Assembly (NCBI RefSeq): GCF_014646215.1 | Contig: NZ_BMNA01000001.1 | Coordinates: 348,442 to 412,441, forward strand | Length of the DNA: 64,000 nucleotides | Origin: Nakamurella endophytica | GTDB taxonomy: Bacteria; Actinomycetota; Actinomycetes; Mycobacteriales; Nakamurellaceae | Reading direction: 5' to 3' | Part shown: piece after piece, positions 46,156 through 55,100 of the stretch | How the letters are laid out: each line of letters starts with the position of its first letter | Position numbering within the stretch: the first letter of the stretch is position 1 | Position numbers and translations under genes: made by a program | The notes under the pieces: model-generated | What the model saw: the letters and a program-made list of their open reading frames with translations, nothing else | Told to the model about the DNA's origin: nothing | Database searches by the model: none

Positions 46156-47094
46156 TCACCATCCGCCGTTGCCGGGGACGACCTGCAGCGCCACCGGATC
46201 CCAGACGCCGTAGCGCGGGTTGACCCGGACGTCCAGCCCGGCCGCCTGCCTGCCCATCAGCAACGTGCCCAGGGCGATGACGGTGGCGGTGCCCTGGTCG
46301 GACAGCTGCGCCGTGGTCAGCGGGGTGTCGGCCACCGTCCGGGACAGGATGCGCAGCACGACGTAGGGGTACTGCGTCTCGCCGCCCTGCGGGACCAGGA
46401 CGACGTCGCCGACGGCCGCGTCGAACAGCCCGGTGGGCATCAGGTCCGGACGGCCGGCGTTGCCGCCGCGGCCCACCATCGAGACGTCGGTCGGCGCCAG
46501 CGCCCGGCTGCCGGCCGCGGACAGCGCGGACGTCACCTGGGCGGACGTGCCGAGCAACCGGTTCCGCTGGACGGTGGCATCCGACCGGTCGGTGGCGTTC
46601 AGACCCTCCACCCGCACGGTGACGTCCTGCACCGCGGTGCCGCCGCCGGGCAGCTTCTTCAGGAGCTGGTCGATGGCCAGCACGTCGCGGACGGCGTCCC
46701 GGACGTCCGAGCGCGGGACCTGCAGCTGGCCGGCCAGCGACGCAGCGTCGTTGTGGTCCAGCACCTGCTGCACCTGCGGGTCGGTGACCTGCACGGTCCC
46801 GTCCGCGATGGCGGCGGCGACGATCCGGTGCCGGATGACGTCCGTCAGCTGCGCCCGGTTGACGGCCGACCGGGTCGACGCATCCGCGGCGTCACCCTGG
46901 CTGGAAGCGGCGAGGACCTCGCTGGTCCGCGCCTCGAGCGCGTCCTGCGAGACCACCGCGCCGTCCACGACGACGGCCGCTCCGGGCTGCGAGCTGCAGC
47001 CGCTGAGCAGCAGCACGCCGGCGAGCAGGGCCGCCCATCGGCTGCGGCGGACGCGCCGCGGACCCGCGTCGTCGTGGGTCAGCGTCGGGCTCAC
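46156..47094 (-). CDS. Lipoprotein, SurA-N-like, upstream of mazG
   Basis: A 312-residue exported lipoprotein. The N-terminal region has a basic stretch, hydrophobic core (WAALLAGVLLLSGCSS) and the lipobox LLSGC, with Cys about residue 33. The mature part resembles the helical SurA_N/PPIC chaperone region: AVVSQDALEARTSEVLA, ATRSAVNRAQLTDVIRHRIVAAA, and similar. No PPIase active site is apparent. GTG at 47094 has GAGGAG six bases upstream; the frame to 47133 is rejected. It lies 4 bases before mazG, as LpqU lies beside MazG in mycobacteria. Confidence 0.82.
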   Translation of the reverse strand: MSPTLTHDDAGPRRVRRSRWAALLAGVLLLSGCSSQPGAAVVVDGAVVSQDALEARTSEVLAASSQGDAADASTRSAVNRAQLTDVIRHRIVAAAIADGTVQVTDPQVQQVLDHNDAASLAGQLQVPRSDVRDAVRDVLAIDQLLKKLPGGGTAVQDVTVRVEGLNATDRSDATVQRNRLLGTSAQVTSALSAAGSRALAPTDVSMVGRGGNAGRPDLMPTGLFDAAVGDVVLVPQGGETQYPYVVLRILSRTVADTPLTTAQLSDQGTATVIALGTLLMGRQAAGLDVRVNPRYGVWDPVALQVVPGNGGW

Positions 47095-47163
47095 GGCTCG
47101 CTCCTCGTCGTCGGGATGCGCGCAGCATGCCACAGCCCGACCGGACGTCCCGGGACCTACCCG

Positions 47164-47191
47164 CGGCAGCGCAGCCCGCGGTCCGCTGCCG
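47164..47191 (-). terminator. Hairpin after the sugar transferase gene
   Basis: CGGCAGCG (47164-47171) and CGCTGCCG (47184-47191) form a perfect 8-bp stem with a 12-base loop, just downstream of the sugar transferase stop codon (47195). Confidence 0.5.
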
Positions 47192-47194
47192 GCG

Positions 47195-48751
47195 TCAGTA
47201 CGCCCCGGACGCGGCGGCGACCGCCTTGGCCGTCTTCCACAGGATCAGCAGGTCACCGGTGATGGACCAGTTCTCGACGTAGTAGACGTCGAGCCGGACG
47301 GTGTCCTCCCACGACAGGTCCGAGCGGCCGGAGACCTGCCACAGGCCGGTCATCCCCGGCCGGACGAGCAGCCGCAGCTTGGCCTCCTCGCCGTAGCCGT
47401 CCACCTCGGCGGCGAGCGGCGGCCGGGGGCCGACCAGACTCATGTCGCCCTTGAGCACGTTGAACAGCTGCGGCAGCTCGTCCAGGCTGAACCGGCGCAG
47501 CATCCGCCCCACCCGGGTGACCCGCGGATCGTTCTTCTGCTTGAACAGCACGGTGTTGCCGGCGTCGCGCTCGGCCAGCATGAGCTGCGGCAGCAGCGCC
47601 TCGGCGTTCGGCACCATGGACCGGAACTTGATCATCTTGAAGCTGCGGCCGTTGAGACCCACCCGCTGCTGCCGGAAGAACACGGACCCGCGGTCGGTGA
47701 GCTTGACCGCCAGACCCAGGCCGACGAACACCGGGGTGAGCAGCGCCAGCAGCACCGACGCGCCGACGATGTCGAACACCCGCTTCAGCAGCCGGTTGGC
47801 CCCGCGGTAGGTGGGCCGGTCGACGTGGATGAGCGGCAGGCCGGCCACCGGCTTGGTGTGCACCCGAGGACCGGCGATGCTGGTGAGTGCGGGCGCCAGC
47901 ACCAGGTCGATGGACGTCTTCTCCAGCTCCCAGCCCAGTGCGCGGACCCTGCTCGGGCCGAACGCCGCAGTCGAGGTCACCGCCACGGTGTCGGCTCCGT
48001 ACCGCTCCGCGACCGCGGCCACCTCGTCGAGACCGCCGAGGACGGGCACGCCGTCGACCAGCGGGACCCCGGCGGCATCGACCGGACCGTCGGCACCGGG
48101 AACGGTGCAGACGCCGATCACCCGGTAGCCGGCCAGCGGCGCCCTGGCCAGGTCGGCGAGCAACTCGCGGATGGTCCGGACGTTGCCGACGACCAGCACC
48201 CGGGACGAGTACTCGCCGTGCATGCGGCGGCCGTGCAGCCAGCGGCGCCAGATGAAGCGGCTGGCCAGCAGCGCCACCAGCCCGGCCGGCATCATGACCA
48301 GCACATAGGCCCGCGGCAGGTGCAGCGCGAACACGTAGGACGCGATGGCCACCAGACCGAACAGCACGATGGTGGAACGAACGATCCGCTTGTACTCGTC
48401 GGGACCGTGCCCGACCACCGAGGCCTCGCGGGTGCCGCCGAGGTGCAGGGCGACGAGCCAGAGCACCGACAGCGCGATGGTCAGCGAGATGTAGACGGTG
48501 GAGTCGGGATCCCGGGACACCCGGGTCGACGCCGCGCCGAACTGGACGGTGTGCGTGCCGATCGCCGCCCAGGCGGTCACCAGGATGTCGGTGAGGATCA
48601 GCCGGCGGCCGTACCGTGCGGCCCACGGACGCGCGGGCGGCGGGTCCACCGACACCCGGGCCCGCGGCGCCCGGCGCAGCGTCGACCGTCCGCTCGGCCG
48701 GACCCGCGCTGGTGCCGCCGCTGCCGGCTGCACCGTCTCCTCGACGCTCAC
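47195..48751 (-). CDS. Polyprenyl-phosphate sugar-1-phosphate transferase (exopolysaccharide initiator)
   Basis: Transfers a sugar phosphate to undecaprenyl/decaprenyl phosphate to start repeat-unit assembly. The 518-residue protein has four N-terminal helices (about 45-165), a CoA-binding-like/PglD region (SSRVLVVGNVRTIRELL), another helix (about 330-350), and the catalytic C-terminal domain: KMIKFRSMVPNAEALLP, DPRVTRVGRMLRRFSLDELPQLFNVLKGDMSLVGPRPPL and GMTGLWQVSGRSDLSW. These are the WcaJ/GumD-type catalytic motifs (Asp-Glu pair in LDELPQ). It initiates the polysaccharide locus. A promoter with a palindromic spacer lies about 130 bases upstream. Confidence 0.95.
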   Translation of the reverse strand: MSVEETVQPAAAAPARVRPSGRSTLRRAPRARVSVDPPPARPWAARYGRRLILTDILVTAWAAIGTHTVQFGAASTRVSRDPDSTVYISLTIALSVLWLVALHLGGTREASVVGHGPDEYKRIVRSTIVLFGLVAIASYVFALHLPRAYVLVMMPAGLVALLASRFIWRRWLHGRRMHGEYSSRVLVVGNVRTIRELLADLARAPLAGYRVIGVCTVPGADGPVDAAGVPLVDGVPVLGGLDEVAAVAERYGADTVAVTSTAAFGPSRVRALGWELEKTSIDLVLAPALTSIAGPRVHTKPVAGLPLIHVDRPTYRGANRLLKRVFDIVGASVLLALLTPVFVGLGLAVKLTDRGSVFFRQQRVGLNGRSFKMIKFRSMVPNAEALLPQLMLAERDAGNTVLFKQKNDPRVTRVGRMLRRFSLDELPQLFNVLKGDMSLVGPRPPLAAEVDGYGEEAKLRLLVRPGMTGLWQVSGRSDLSWEDTVRLDVYYVENWSITGDLLILWKTAKAVAAASGAY

Positions 48752-48880
48752 GCCGAGTACCCCGCTTTCCTGGCTGATCGTCCCGACCCCGGGGGGACCG
48801 CGGACGTCTGTGGTTCACTGCCCGGACCTCGCGGTCCGGCGGCCGAGGGATGTCTGCTCACCCTCGGCACCGAAAAGCTA

Positions 48881-48909
48881 TCGTTACGACCTCGATCGAG
48901 AAGCAAGAA
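48881..48909 (-). promoter_or_regulatory. Promoter of the sugar transferase gene, with a palindromic spacer
   Basis: On the minus strand TTCTTG, a 17-base spacer, then TAACGA. The spacer contains the perfect palindrome CTCGATCGAG at 48891-48900, placed where a repressor or activator would block or assist RNA polymerase. The patch is AT-rich compared with its surroundings. Confidence 0.5.
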
Positions 48910-48970
48910 CCAGCTCACGGCACCCGAACGGGTGGTCACATGCACCGGTTGTAGCAATCCGAGGACTCGT

Positions 48971-49414
48971 TCAGAGGGCGACTCGACGGCTGCTGTCGTC
49001 GAGGGCGGAGAGGGCGCGCCGCAGCAACGTGCTCGACGTGTGCATCGTGTACGGGAAGTAGACGACCTCGACGCCGACCGCGGCGAAGTCCTGCTCGAGC
49101 TTGGCGCCCTTGGCGGTGCCCCGCCAGTCGTCGCCCTTGAAGATGTGGGTGAAGCCCAGGTCGCGCCAGGAGTCCAGCTTGTTCGGCGTGACCTCGGCGT
49201 AGACCTCGTCGACGACGTTGATCGCCTGGACGATCTCCATGCGCTCGGCCAGCGGGACGACCGGGGTCTTGCCCTTGGTGAGCTCGCACATCTCGTCCGA
49301 CACGACGCCCGCGATCAGGTAGTCGCACTCCGAGCGGGCGTGTCGCAGGATGTTCAGGTGCCCGACATGGAACATGTCGTAGGCGCCAGGTGCATAGCCG
49401 ATGCGTGTCGGCAC
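48971..49414 (-). CDS. Glycerol-3-phosphate cytidylyltransferase-like nucleotidyltransferase
   Basis: A 147-residue cytidylyltransferase of the TagD/GCT family: GAYDMFHVGHLNILRHARSECD holds the H-x-G-H motif that binds CTP, and TPNKLDSWRDLGFTHIFKGDDWRGT carries the RxxxGx-like substrate loop and the KGDDW motif. YFPYTMHTSSTLLRRAL contains the second nucleotide motif, TSSTxxR. TagD makes CDP-glycerol; other family members make CDP-ribitol or ADP-glycero-manno-heptose. The CDP-alditol could supply a phosphodiester in the polysaccharide of this locus. ATG start; no gene overlap. Confidence 0.88.
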   Translation of the reverse strand: MPTRIGYAPGAYDMFHVGHLNILRHARSECDYLIAGVVSDEMCELTKGKTPVVPLAERMEIVQAINVVDEVYAEVTPNKLDSWRDLGFTHIFKGDDWRGTAKGAKLEQDFAAVGVEVVYFPYTMHTSSTLLRRALSALDDSSRRVAL

Positions 49415-49793
49415 GGTGGTGGCCTCTCGTCGCCGGGAACAGATCCGAGGTGGGCAGCTTCGCCCTACGCCCGGTCAGCCCCGACAACTGACGGCCCCTT
49501 CGGTGGTCTCCGATAGTAGTCGACTTCGGCCCCAATGGGCACCGTTTGCCCCTACTGCGCGATCATGAACCGTCCGATCGGTGACCAGGCGTCGGGTGGA
49601 CACCCACTCATCACCCGGATGCACGGCACCGAAGGACGTCGCCACTCCTCCGAGTACGGGCGCCGGCAGCGGTCGCCGGACGGACGAGTGACGAGGGCAG
49701 CACGCCGGTATCGACGGCGACCTCCTACCACCCGGTCGGAGGCGGTTTGCCAGCATGGAGCGGTACGCGTCGACACAGCGAGGGGGGTGGGCG
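49415..49793. other. Divergent intergenic region cytidylyltransferase / tyrosine phosphatase
   Basis: About 380 bases without a plausible gene. It contains a CGATAGTAGTCGACTT segment (49512-49527, minus-strand -10-like TACTAT) that may be the cytidylyltransferase promoter, and the GAGGGGGG ribosome site of the phosphatase gene at its right end. Confidence 0.4.
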
Positions 49794-50426
49794 GTGGTCA
49801 GTCACCGGTCGACCGAGGAGGCAGGGGAACGAGCCGGGGCCGTCGCAGACGGCTTCGACGACTTCCGGGTCCTGCTGGTGTGCACGGCCAACCTGTGCCG
49901 CTCACCCATGGGCCAGTTCCTGCTGGACACCGCCGTGTCGGCCGCCTGGGCCGGCCACGGGCGGTGGATCGTCGGGTCGGCCGGCGTGCTCGCGGCGGAC
50001 AACCGACCGATGCACCGTCGGGCCGCCAAGGTCCTGGCGGACCACGGCATCGACGGATCCCGCTTCCGGAGCCGCCGGTTGCGACCGTCGCTGCTGGAGT
50101 CGGCCGACCTGGTGCTGACGGCGACCCGGGACCATCGCGCGGAGGCGGCCCGGCTGCACCCGCCGGTGCTGCGCAAGCTCTTCACGGTCAACCAGTTCGC
50201 GTACCTGCTCGCGCACTCGCCCGTCCCGCCGCCCGCGCAGACCGCCGCCGAGGCCGGCCGGTCACTCATCGACGCGGCCGTGGCCGCGCGCGGGCGGGTG
50301 CAGGCGCGGACCGTCGAGGACGACCTGGCCGACCCGGTGGACCGGCCGCTGCGGGCTTTCCGGGAGTGCGCGCAGATCCTGTCCCGGGACGTCGCCCAGT
50401 TCCAGCGGCTGCTCGCGCAGCCCTGA
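49794..50426 (+). CDS. Low-molecular-weight protein tyrosine phosphatase
   Basis: Dephosphorylates protein tyrosine. The signature C-x5-R-S is VCTANLCRSPM, with nucleophile Cys30 in the short form; the general-acid loop is DDLADPVDRPL near the C-terminus. The 210-residue protein is longer than the usual 150-160 because of a middle insertion (about 115-160: PVLRKLFTVNQFAYLL, TAAEAGRSLIDAAVAARGRV). GTG at 49794 has GAGGGGGG seven bases upstream; an ATG at 49755 is possible but lacks one. It faces the BY-kinase gene convergently. Such pairs normally control exopolysaccharide chain length (Wzb/Wzc). Confidence 0.92.
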   Translation: MVSHRSTEEAGERAGAVADGFDDFRVLLVCTANLCRSPMGQFLLDTAVSAAWAGHGRWIVGSAGVLAADNRPMHRRAAKVLADHGIDGSRFRSRRLRPSLLESADLVLTATRDHRAEAARLHPPVLRKLFTVNQFAYLLAHSPVPPPAQTAAEAGRSLIDAAVAARGRVQARTVEDDLADPVDRPLRAFRECAQILSRDVAQFQRLLAQP

Positions 50427-50433
50427 GCCGACC

Positions 50434-51927
50434 TCAGCCCAGCTGTCGCCGGTGCCGCCGGAGCAGGCTGCGCACGAGCACGGGAGGTTCCGCGCCGCTC
50501 CGGCGTCCGCCGTCGAGCGTGGAGCTGGCGACGGCCGTGGTCGGACCCGGCGGCTCCTCCGGGCCCTTGGTGGCCTCGGCGTAGTAGCCGTAGGCCTTGG
50601 TGTCGTCCGAGCGCTTGCGCACCATGGAGAGCACCGCGCCGAGGATGCGGGCGTCGACGGCCTGCAGCGATCGCACCGAGGCCGCGACCTGCGTGCGGCT
50701 GGTCCTGCCCTGCCGCACGACGAGCAGCACGCCGTCGGCCAGCGTCGCGGCCACCGCGGCGTCCGTGACCGGCAGCAGCGGCGGGGTGTCGATGACGATC
50801 ACGTCGAACATGCCGCGCAGCTGGCCCAGCAGCATGGCCATGTTGTGGCTGCCCAGGAGCTCGGACGGGTTCGGCGGGACGGATCCGCCGAGCAGCACGG
50901 TGAGGCCGTCGGCGTTCCAGGTCTGCAGCACGTCCCGCACGTCGGCGTTGCCGGCCAGCACGTCCGACAGGCCGACGGCACGCTCGAGCCCGAGGTACTC
51001 GGCGACCCGACCCTTGCGCATGTCGCCCTCGATGAGCAGCACCCGCCGGCCGGTCTCGGCGTAGAGGATGGCCAGGTTCGCGGCGGTGGTCGACTTGCCC
51101 TCGTTCGGTAGCGACGACGTCACCACGAGCACGTGCACGGGATTGTCGACGTCGACGAACTGGAGGTTGGTCCGCAGCTGCCGGAAGGCCTCCGCCCGGA
51201 CGGACCGGACCGCCGGCCCGACCAGGATGGGGGTCCGCTTCGCGGAGGCGTCGTAGTAGAGCGTGCCCAGGGCCGGCAGTCCGGTGACCTCCCGGAGGGT
51301 GGCCAGGGAGCGGATCGAGGTGTCCAGGAGCGCCCGCAGCAAGGCGAGCAGGATGCCCAGGACAAGGCCCGATCCGATCCCCAGCATCAGGTTGCGCGAC
51401 GTCCGCGGCGACACGGGCACGGGGTTCAGCGTCGGATCCGACGTCACGTTCAAGGCCACGGTCGCGCCGCTGGGGCCGGTGCTGCTGCGCCGGTTGTCGA
51501 GCCGGTCGACGAGAGGTCCGAACTCCTTCGCCACGGACGTCGCGATGGCGAGCGACCGCTGCGGCGACGTGTCGATCACCGTGGCCGTGAAGATGACGGT
51601 CTCCGCATCGGAGGACGGGGTGATCTCTGATGCGACCTTGGTCGCCGGGATGTCGAGCCCAGCGTCTTCGACGACGAGCTCCGCCAGCTCCTGGCTCTTG
51701 AGCAGCTTGGTGTAGGTCGCGATCCTGGCCAGGGCGTAGAGGTTGGCCTGGTAGGCGTTACCCCCGGCCGCGTCCGTCGGCGTGGACACGTAGAAGGTGA
51801 CCGAACTTGCGTACAGCCGCGTCGCGGTCTCGTTCAGTCCGATCGCACCGCCCACGCCGAGCAGGGTGCACAGGGCGACGACCCACCAGCTCTTCCGGAT
51901 CGCGCGTACGTACCAGCGGAAATCCAT
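50434..51927 (-). CDS. Wzz/BY-kinase fusion: chain-length regulator and tyrosine autokinase
   Basis: Bacterial tyrosine kinase with an N-terminal Wzz domain. Residues about 1-180 hold the first helix (SWWVVALCTLLGVGGAIG) and a Wzz extracytoplasmic region; a second helix lies near 180-205 (LMLGIGSGLVLGILLALL). The cytoplasmic domain has Walker A (LPNEGKSTTAANLAIL), Walker A' (LLIEGDMRKGRV) and Walker B (FDVIVIDTPPLL). Tyrosines occur as AYGYYAE near the C-terminus, fewer than in E. coli Wzc. ATG at 51927 has AGGAAGGA upstream; the frame to 52092 is rejected. The gene is convergent with the phosphatase. Confidence 0.94.
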   Translation of the reverse strand: MDFRWYVRAIRKSWWVVALCTLLGVGGAIGLNETATRLYASSVTFYVSTPTDAAGGNAYQANLYALARIATYTKLLKSQELAELVVEDAGLDIPATKVASEITPSSDAETVIFTATVIDTSPQRSLAIATSVAKEFGPLVDRLDNRRSSTGPSGATVALNVTSDPTLNPVPVSPRTSRNLMLGIGSGLVLGILLALLRALLDTSIRSLATLREVTGLPALGTLYYDASAKRTPILVGPAVRSVRAEAFRQLRTNLQFVDVDNPVHVLVVTSSLPNEGKSTTAANLAILYAETGRRVLLIEGDMRKGRVAEYLGLERAVGLSDVLAGNADVRDVLQTWNADGLTVLLGGSVPPNPSELLGSHNMAMLLGQLRGMFDVIVIDTPPLLPVTDAAVAATLADGVLLVVRQGRTSRTQVAASVRSLQAVDARILGAVLSMVRKRSDDTKAYGYYAEATKGPEEPPGPTTAVASSTLDGGRRSGAEPPVLVRSLLRRHRRQLG

Positions 51928-52018
51928 CCTGGCGGGTCCTTCCTGACCGAACGAACGACCTGGTCCGCGGTCGCTGTCTCGGGGACCGGTGCCGGCGGAA
52001 GGCTCGCTGTCGTAACGA

Positions 52019-52024
52019 ATTCTA
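52019..52024 (-). promoter_or_regulatory. -10-like element upstream of the Wzz/BY-kinase gene
   Basis: TAGAAT on the minus strand, about 90 bases before the start codon, inside the sequence CTAGAATTCGTTACG. No convincing -35 box lies at the right distance. Confidence 0.35.
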
Positions 52025-52049
52025 GGTGGGTTGTCTGCTGTGCCGGGTG

Positions 52050-52086
52050 GGTTCACTCCAGGCCGACCAGCACCCTGGAGTGAACC
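52050..52086 (-). terminator. Terminator after the PKD/LamG gene
   Basis: GGTTCACTCCAGG (52050-52062) and CCTGGAGTGAACC (52074-52086) form a perfect 13-bp stem with an 11-base loop, 46-82 bases downstream of the PKD/LamG stop codon. It separates that gene from the Wzz/BY-kinase gene. Confidence 0.75.
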
Positions 52087-52131
52087 TCCCACACCCAGGA
52101 GGGTGAAGCGCGTCCGCTGTGCCGCCCGGCC

Positions 52132-55100
52132 TCAGGCGACGGGTCGTCGACCGGTCAGGTCCTTGACGCCCACGGTGACCGGGGCGTTGGTCGCAGCCGA
52201 CGAGACGTAGGCCACGAGCGCGACGGATCCGCTCCCCTGCAGCGCAGCTGCCGGTGAGGGATCGATGACGGAGCTCTGCCAGTCGGGCTCGGTGGTCCCG
52301 TCGAGCCACACCTTCGCCTGCAGCGTGACGTCCGTGGTCCCCGCCACGGAGAAGCGCACATGCAGGTCCGATCCGGCCGTGTACCGCAGCCCGGCGACGG
52401 AGAGCGCCTTGAGCGTCGTGGAGACGCCGCCACTGATCCGGACGAGCTGCAGGGTCACCGTCCCCGTCGTCGTGAACACGACGGTCGTCCGGTACTCGCC
52501 CGACGACGTCTTGCGCACGGACCCGGAGACCATGGTGCTACCGCCGGTCGGCGCCTTGTCCAGGTTCACCATCCAACTGAGATCGACGTCGGCCGCCTGG
52601 ACGCTGCTCAGCGACGCGGTGCGGGTGACACCCTTGCCGGTCGGCAGCAGGCCGTAACCACCGGCGACCGACGCGGCTGGTGTCCCGGACGTGACCGCCC
52701 AGGCTCCACCCACGTCAGCCGTCCCCCAGCCGGACGGGACGGTCCGGCCGAAGGCGTCGGCGAAGAGCTGGTCGGACACCGTCACCGAACGTGCGCTCGT
52801 CCCGGCCAGTCCCCCGTCGTCCTTGACGGTCAAGGTCACCACATAGGAGCCGGCGGTCGCGTAGGTGTGGGACGCCGTCTTCCCGGTCGCAGTGGCACCG
52901 TCGCCGAAGTCCCAGGAATACGACGAAATCGTGCCGTCGGTGTCCTTCGACGCGCTGCCGTCGACCGACAGCGTCAGTCCGGCGGCCGTCGACGTCCAGG
53001 ACGCGGTCGGGGCGCTGTTCGGCGCGGTGACCGTGACGGTGCGCGTCGCGGTGTCCTTGCCGCCGCGATCGTCGGTCACCATCAGGGTCACCTGGTAGTC
53101 GCCGGACCGCGGATAGGTGTGGGTCGCCGTCGCACCGGAGCCCGTACCGCCGTCCCCGAAGTTCCAGGCGTACGAGGCGATGGTGCCGTCCGGATCGGCC
53201 GAGGCGCTCCCGTCGACCGACAGGCCCAGGCCGTCGGCCGTGGACGTCCACGACGCGGTCGGCGTCTGGTTGGCCGGCGACACGGTCACCGACTTGGTCA
53301 CGGTGCCGGTGTCACCCCGGTCGTCGGTGACGGTCAGGGTCACGGTGTAAGTGCCGGCCGCGGCATAGGTGTGCATGGCGGTGGCGGTGGTCGCGTTCCC
53401 GCCGTCGCCGAAGTTCCAAGCGTAGGAACGGACGGTGCCGTCCGGATCGGACGACCCGCTCCCGTCGACGGTGATCGCCAGGTTGTCGCTCGACGCCGTG
53501 AAGGAGGCCGTCGGCGCGACGTTCGGCGGCAACGTGACCGTCACCGGGTGGCTCACCGTGTTGGTGGCACCCGCGTCGTCGGTCACAGTCAGGGTCACGG
53601 TGTAGGTGCCGGCCGCGGCATAGTCGTGCGTCGCCGTGGCGCCTGTCCCGGTGCCGCCGTCGCCGAAGTTCCACGCGTAGCCGGCGACCGTCCCGTCCGT
53701 GTCCGCGGAGGCGGATCCGTCCACGGCGGCCCGCAGGTTCGAGACCGTCGCGGTGAAGGCGGCCGTCGGCGCGGCGTTCACCGCGGCACCCGTCTGGTAG
53801 TGCTGCGCGACCTGGGCGGCGGTCAGCACCTTCGGGTACACCGCGGCCTCGTCGATGGTGCCGTTGAAGTAGGCGCCGCCGGACCAGCTGGCGTCGCCAC
53901 CGACCCGCCAGTAGCCGGTGTAGTTCTGGGACCCGGTGTTGGGGTTGCCGGCGACCCGGGCGCCGTCCAGGTAGAGGTTCATGCCGGTCGACCCCATGGT
54001 CGCTACGACGTGGTGCCACTGCCCGTTGTTGTAGGCAGCCGGGCTGGCCACGGCGATCTTGCCGTTGTTGTAGGCGCCGAACGCGACGCGGCCGTCCGCC
54101 TGCATGTAGACGTGTCGGTCGTAGGAGGTCGACAAGCCGGTCTTGGCGGTGCCGAACCCGATGATCTTGCCACCGGTGGTCGACGTGGTCTTGAACCAGG
54201 ACTCGAGCGAGTAGGTGGTCGGGTTGGTGAACGAGGCGTTGGACGACACGAAGCCGGTGGCGCCGTCGAAGGTGACGGCGGTGTCGGACACTCCGCTGAT
54301 GGCACCGGCCACCTGCTTGGCGACCGAGCCCTGGTAGGTGCCGGGGTTCACGCCCGGACCCGAGTCGGCCGCGGTGGTGCCGGCACTGGCGTCACCGAGC
54401 CGCCAGAACAGCGTCGGGTCCTCGCCGTAGACCGCGCTCCCGTACTTGTCGGCCGGCGCGGACGGCACCGTGGAGGTGCGCCCGGAGGCGTTGTACTGCG
54501 CGACGACCTGCGCCTGGCTCAGGGCGGTCGGGAAGACGGCGATCTCGTCGAGAGTGCCGTTGAGGTAGCCCGACGATCCGGCGTTGGCGTAGCCGCCGGT
54601 GCTGTCGCCGCCGGCGCGCCAGTAGCCGACGTACTTCTCACCGGCGGTCACGTCCGTCCGGGAGCCGACCTTGACGCCGTCGACGTAGAGCACCATGCCT
54701 GCCGGGCTCAGCTCGGCCACGGCCTGGTGCCAGGCGCCGTCGTTGTAGGACTTGACGGTCTGCAGCGAGGTCGATGCCGACGCGCCGTTGCCCCACACGC
54801 CGAAGTTCAGCTTGCCGGTGTTGCCCATGTAGATCTGCCGGTCCCGGTGAGCCGAGGTGCCCGTCTGCATGTCGGAGAACCCGAGGATCCGGCCGCCGGA
54901 GGTGGACGTCGTCCTGAACCACACGGACGCGCTGAACACGTTGGGCGCGACGAGGGCGCCCTTCGTCGAGGCGGTCGCCGTGGTGTTGCCGGCGAAGGTC
55001 ATGCCCGTGTCGCCCGGAACCGCGCCGGCCGCACCGGGGGTGACGCCCGCGTCCAGCACCGCGTCGTTGTAGCCGGCGAGGTCGCGGGCCACGCCCGCCC

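Noticed and set aside
46433-49516. A 1027-residue plus-strand open frame opposite the lipoprotein, sugar transferase and cytidylyltransferase genes
   Set aside because: It lacks any recognisable motif, and the minus-strand genes it opposes have complete catalytic motifs.
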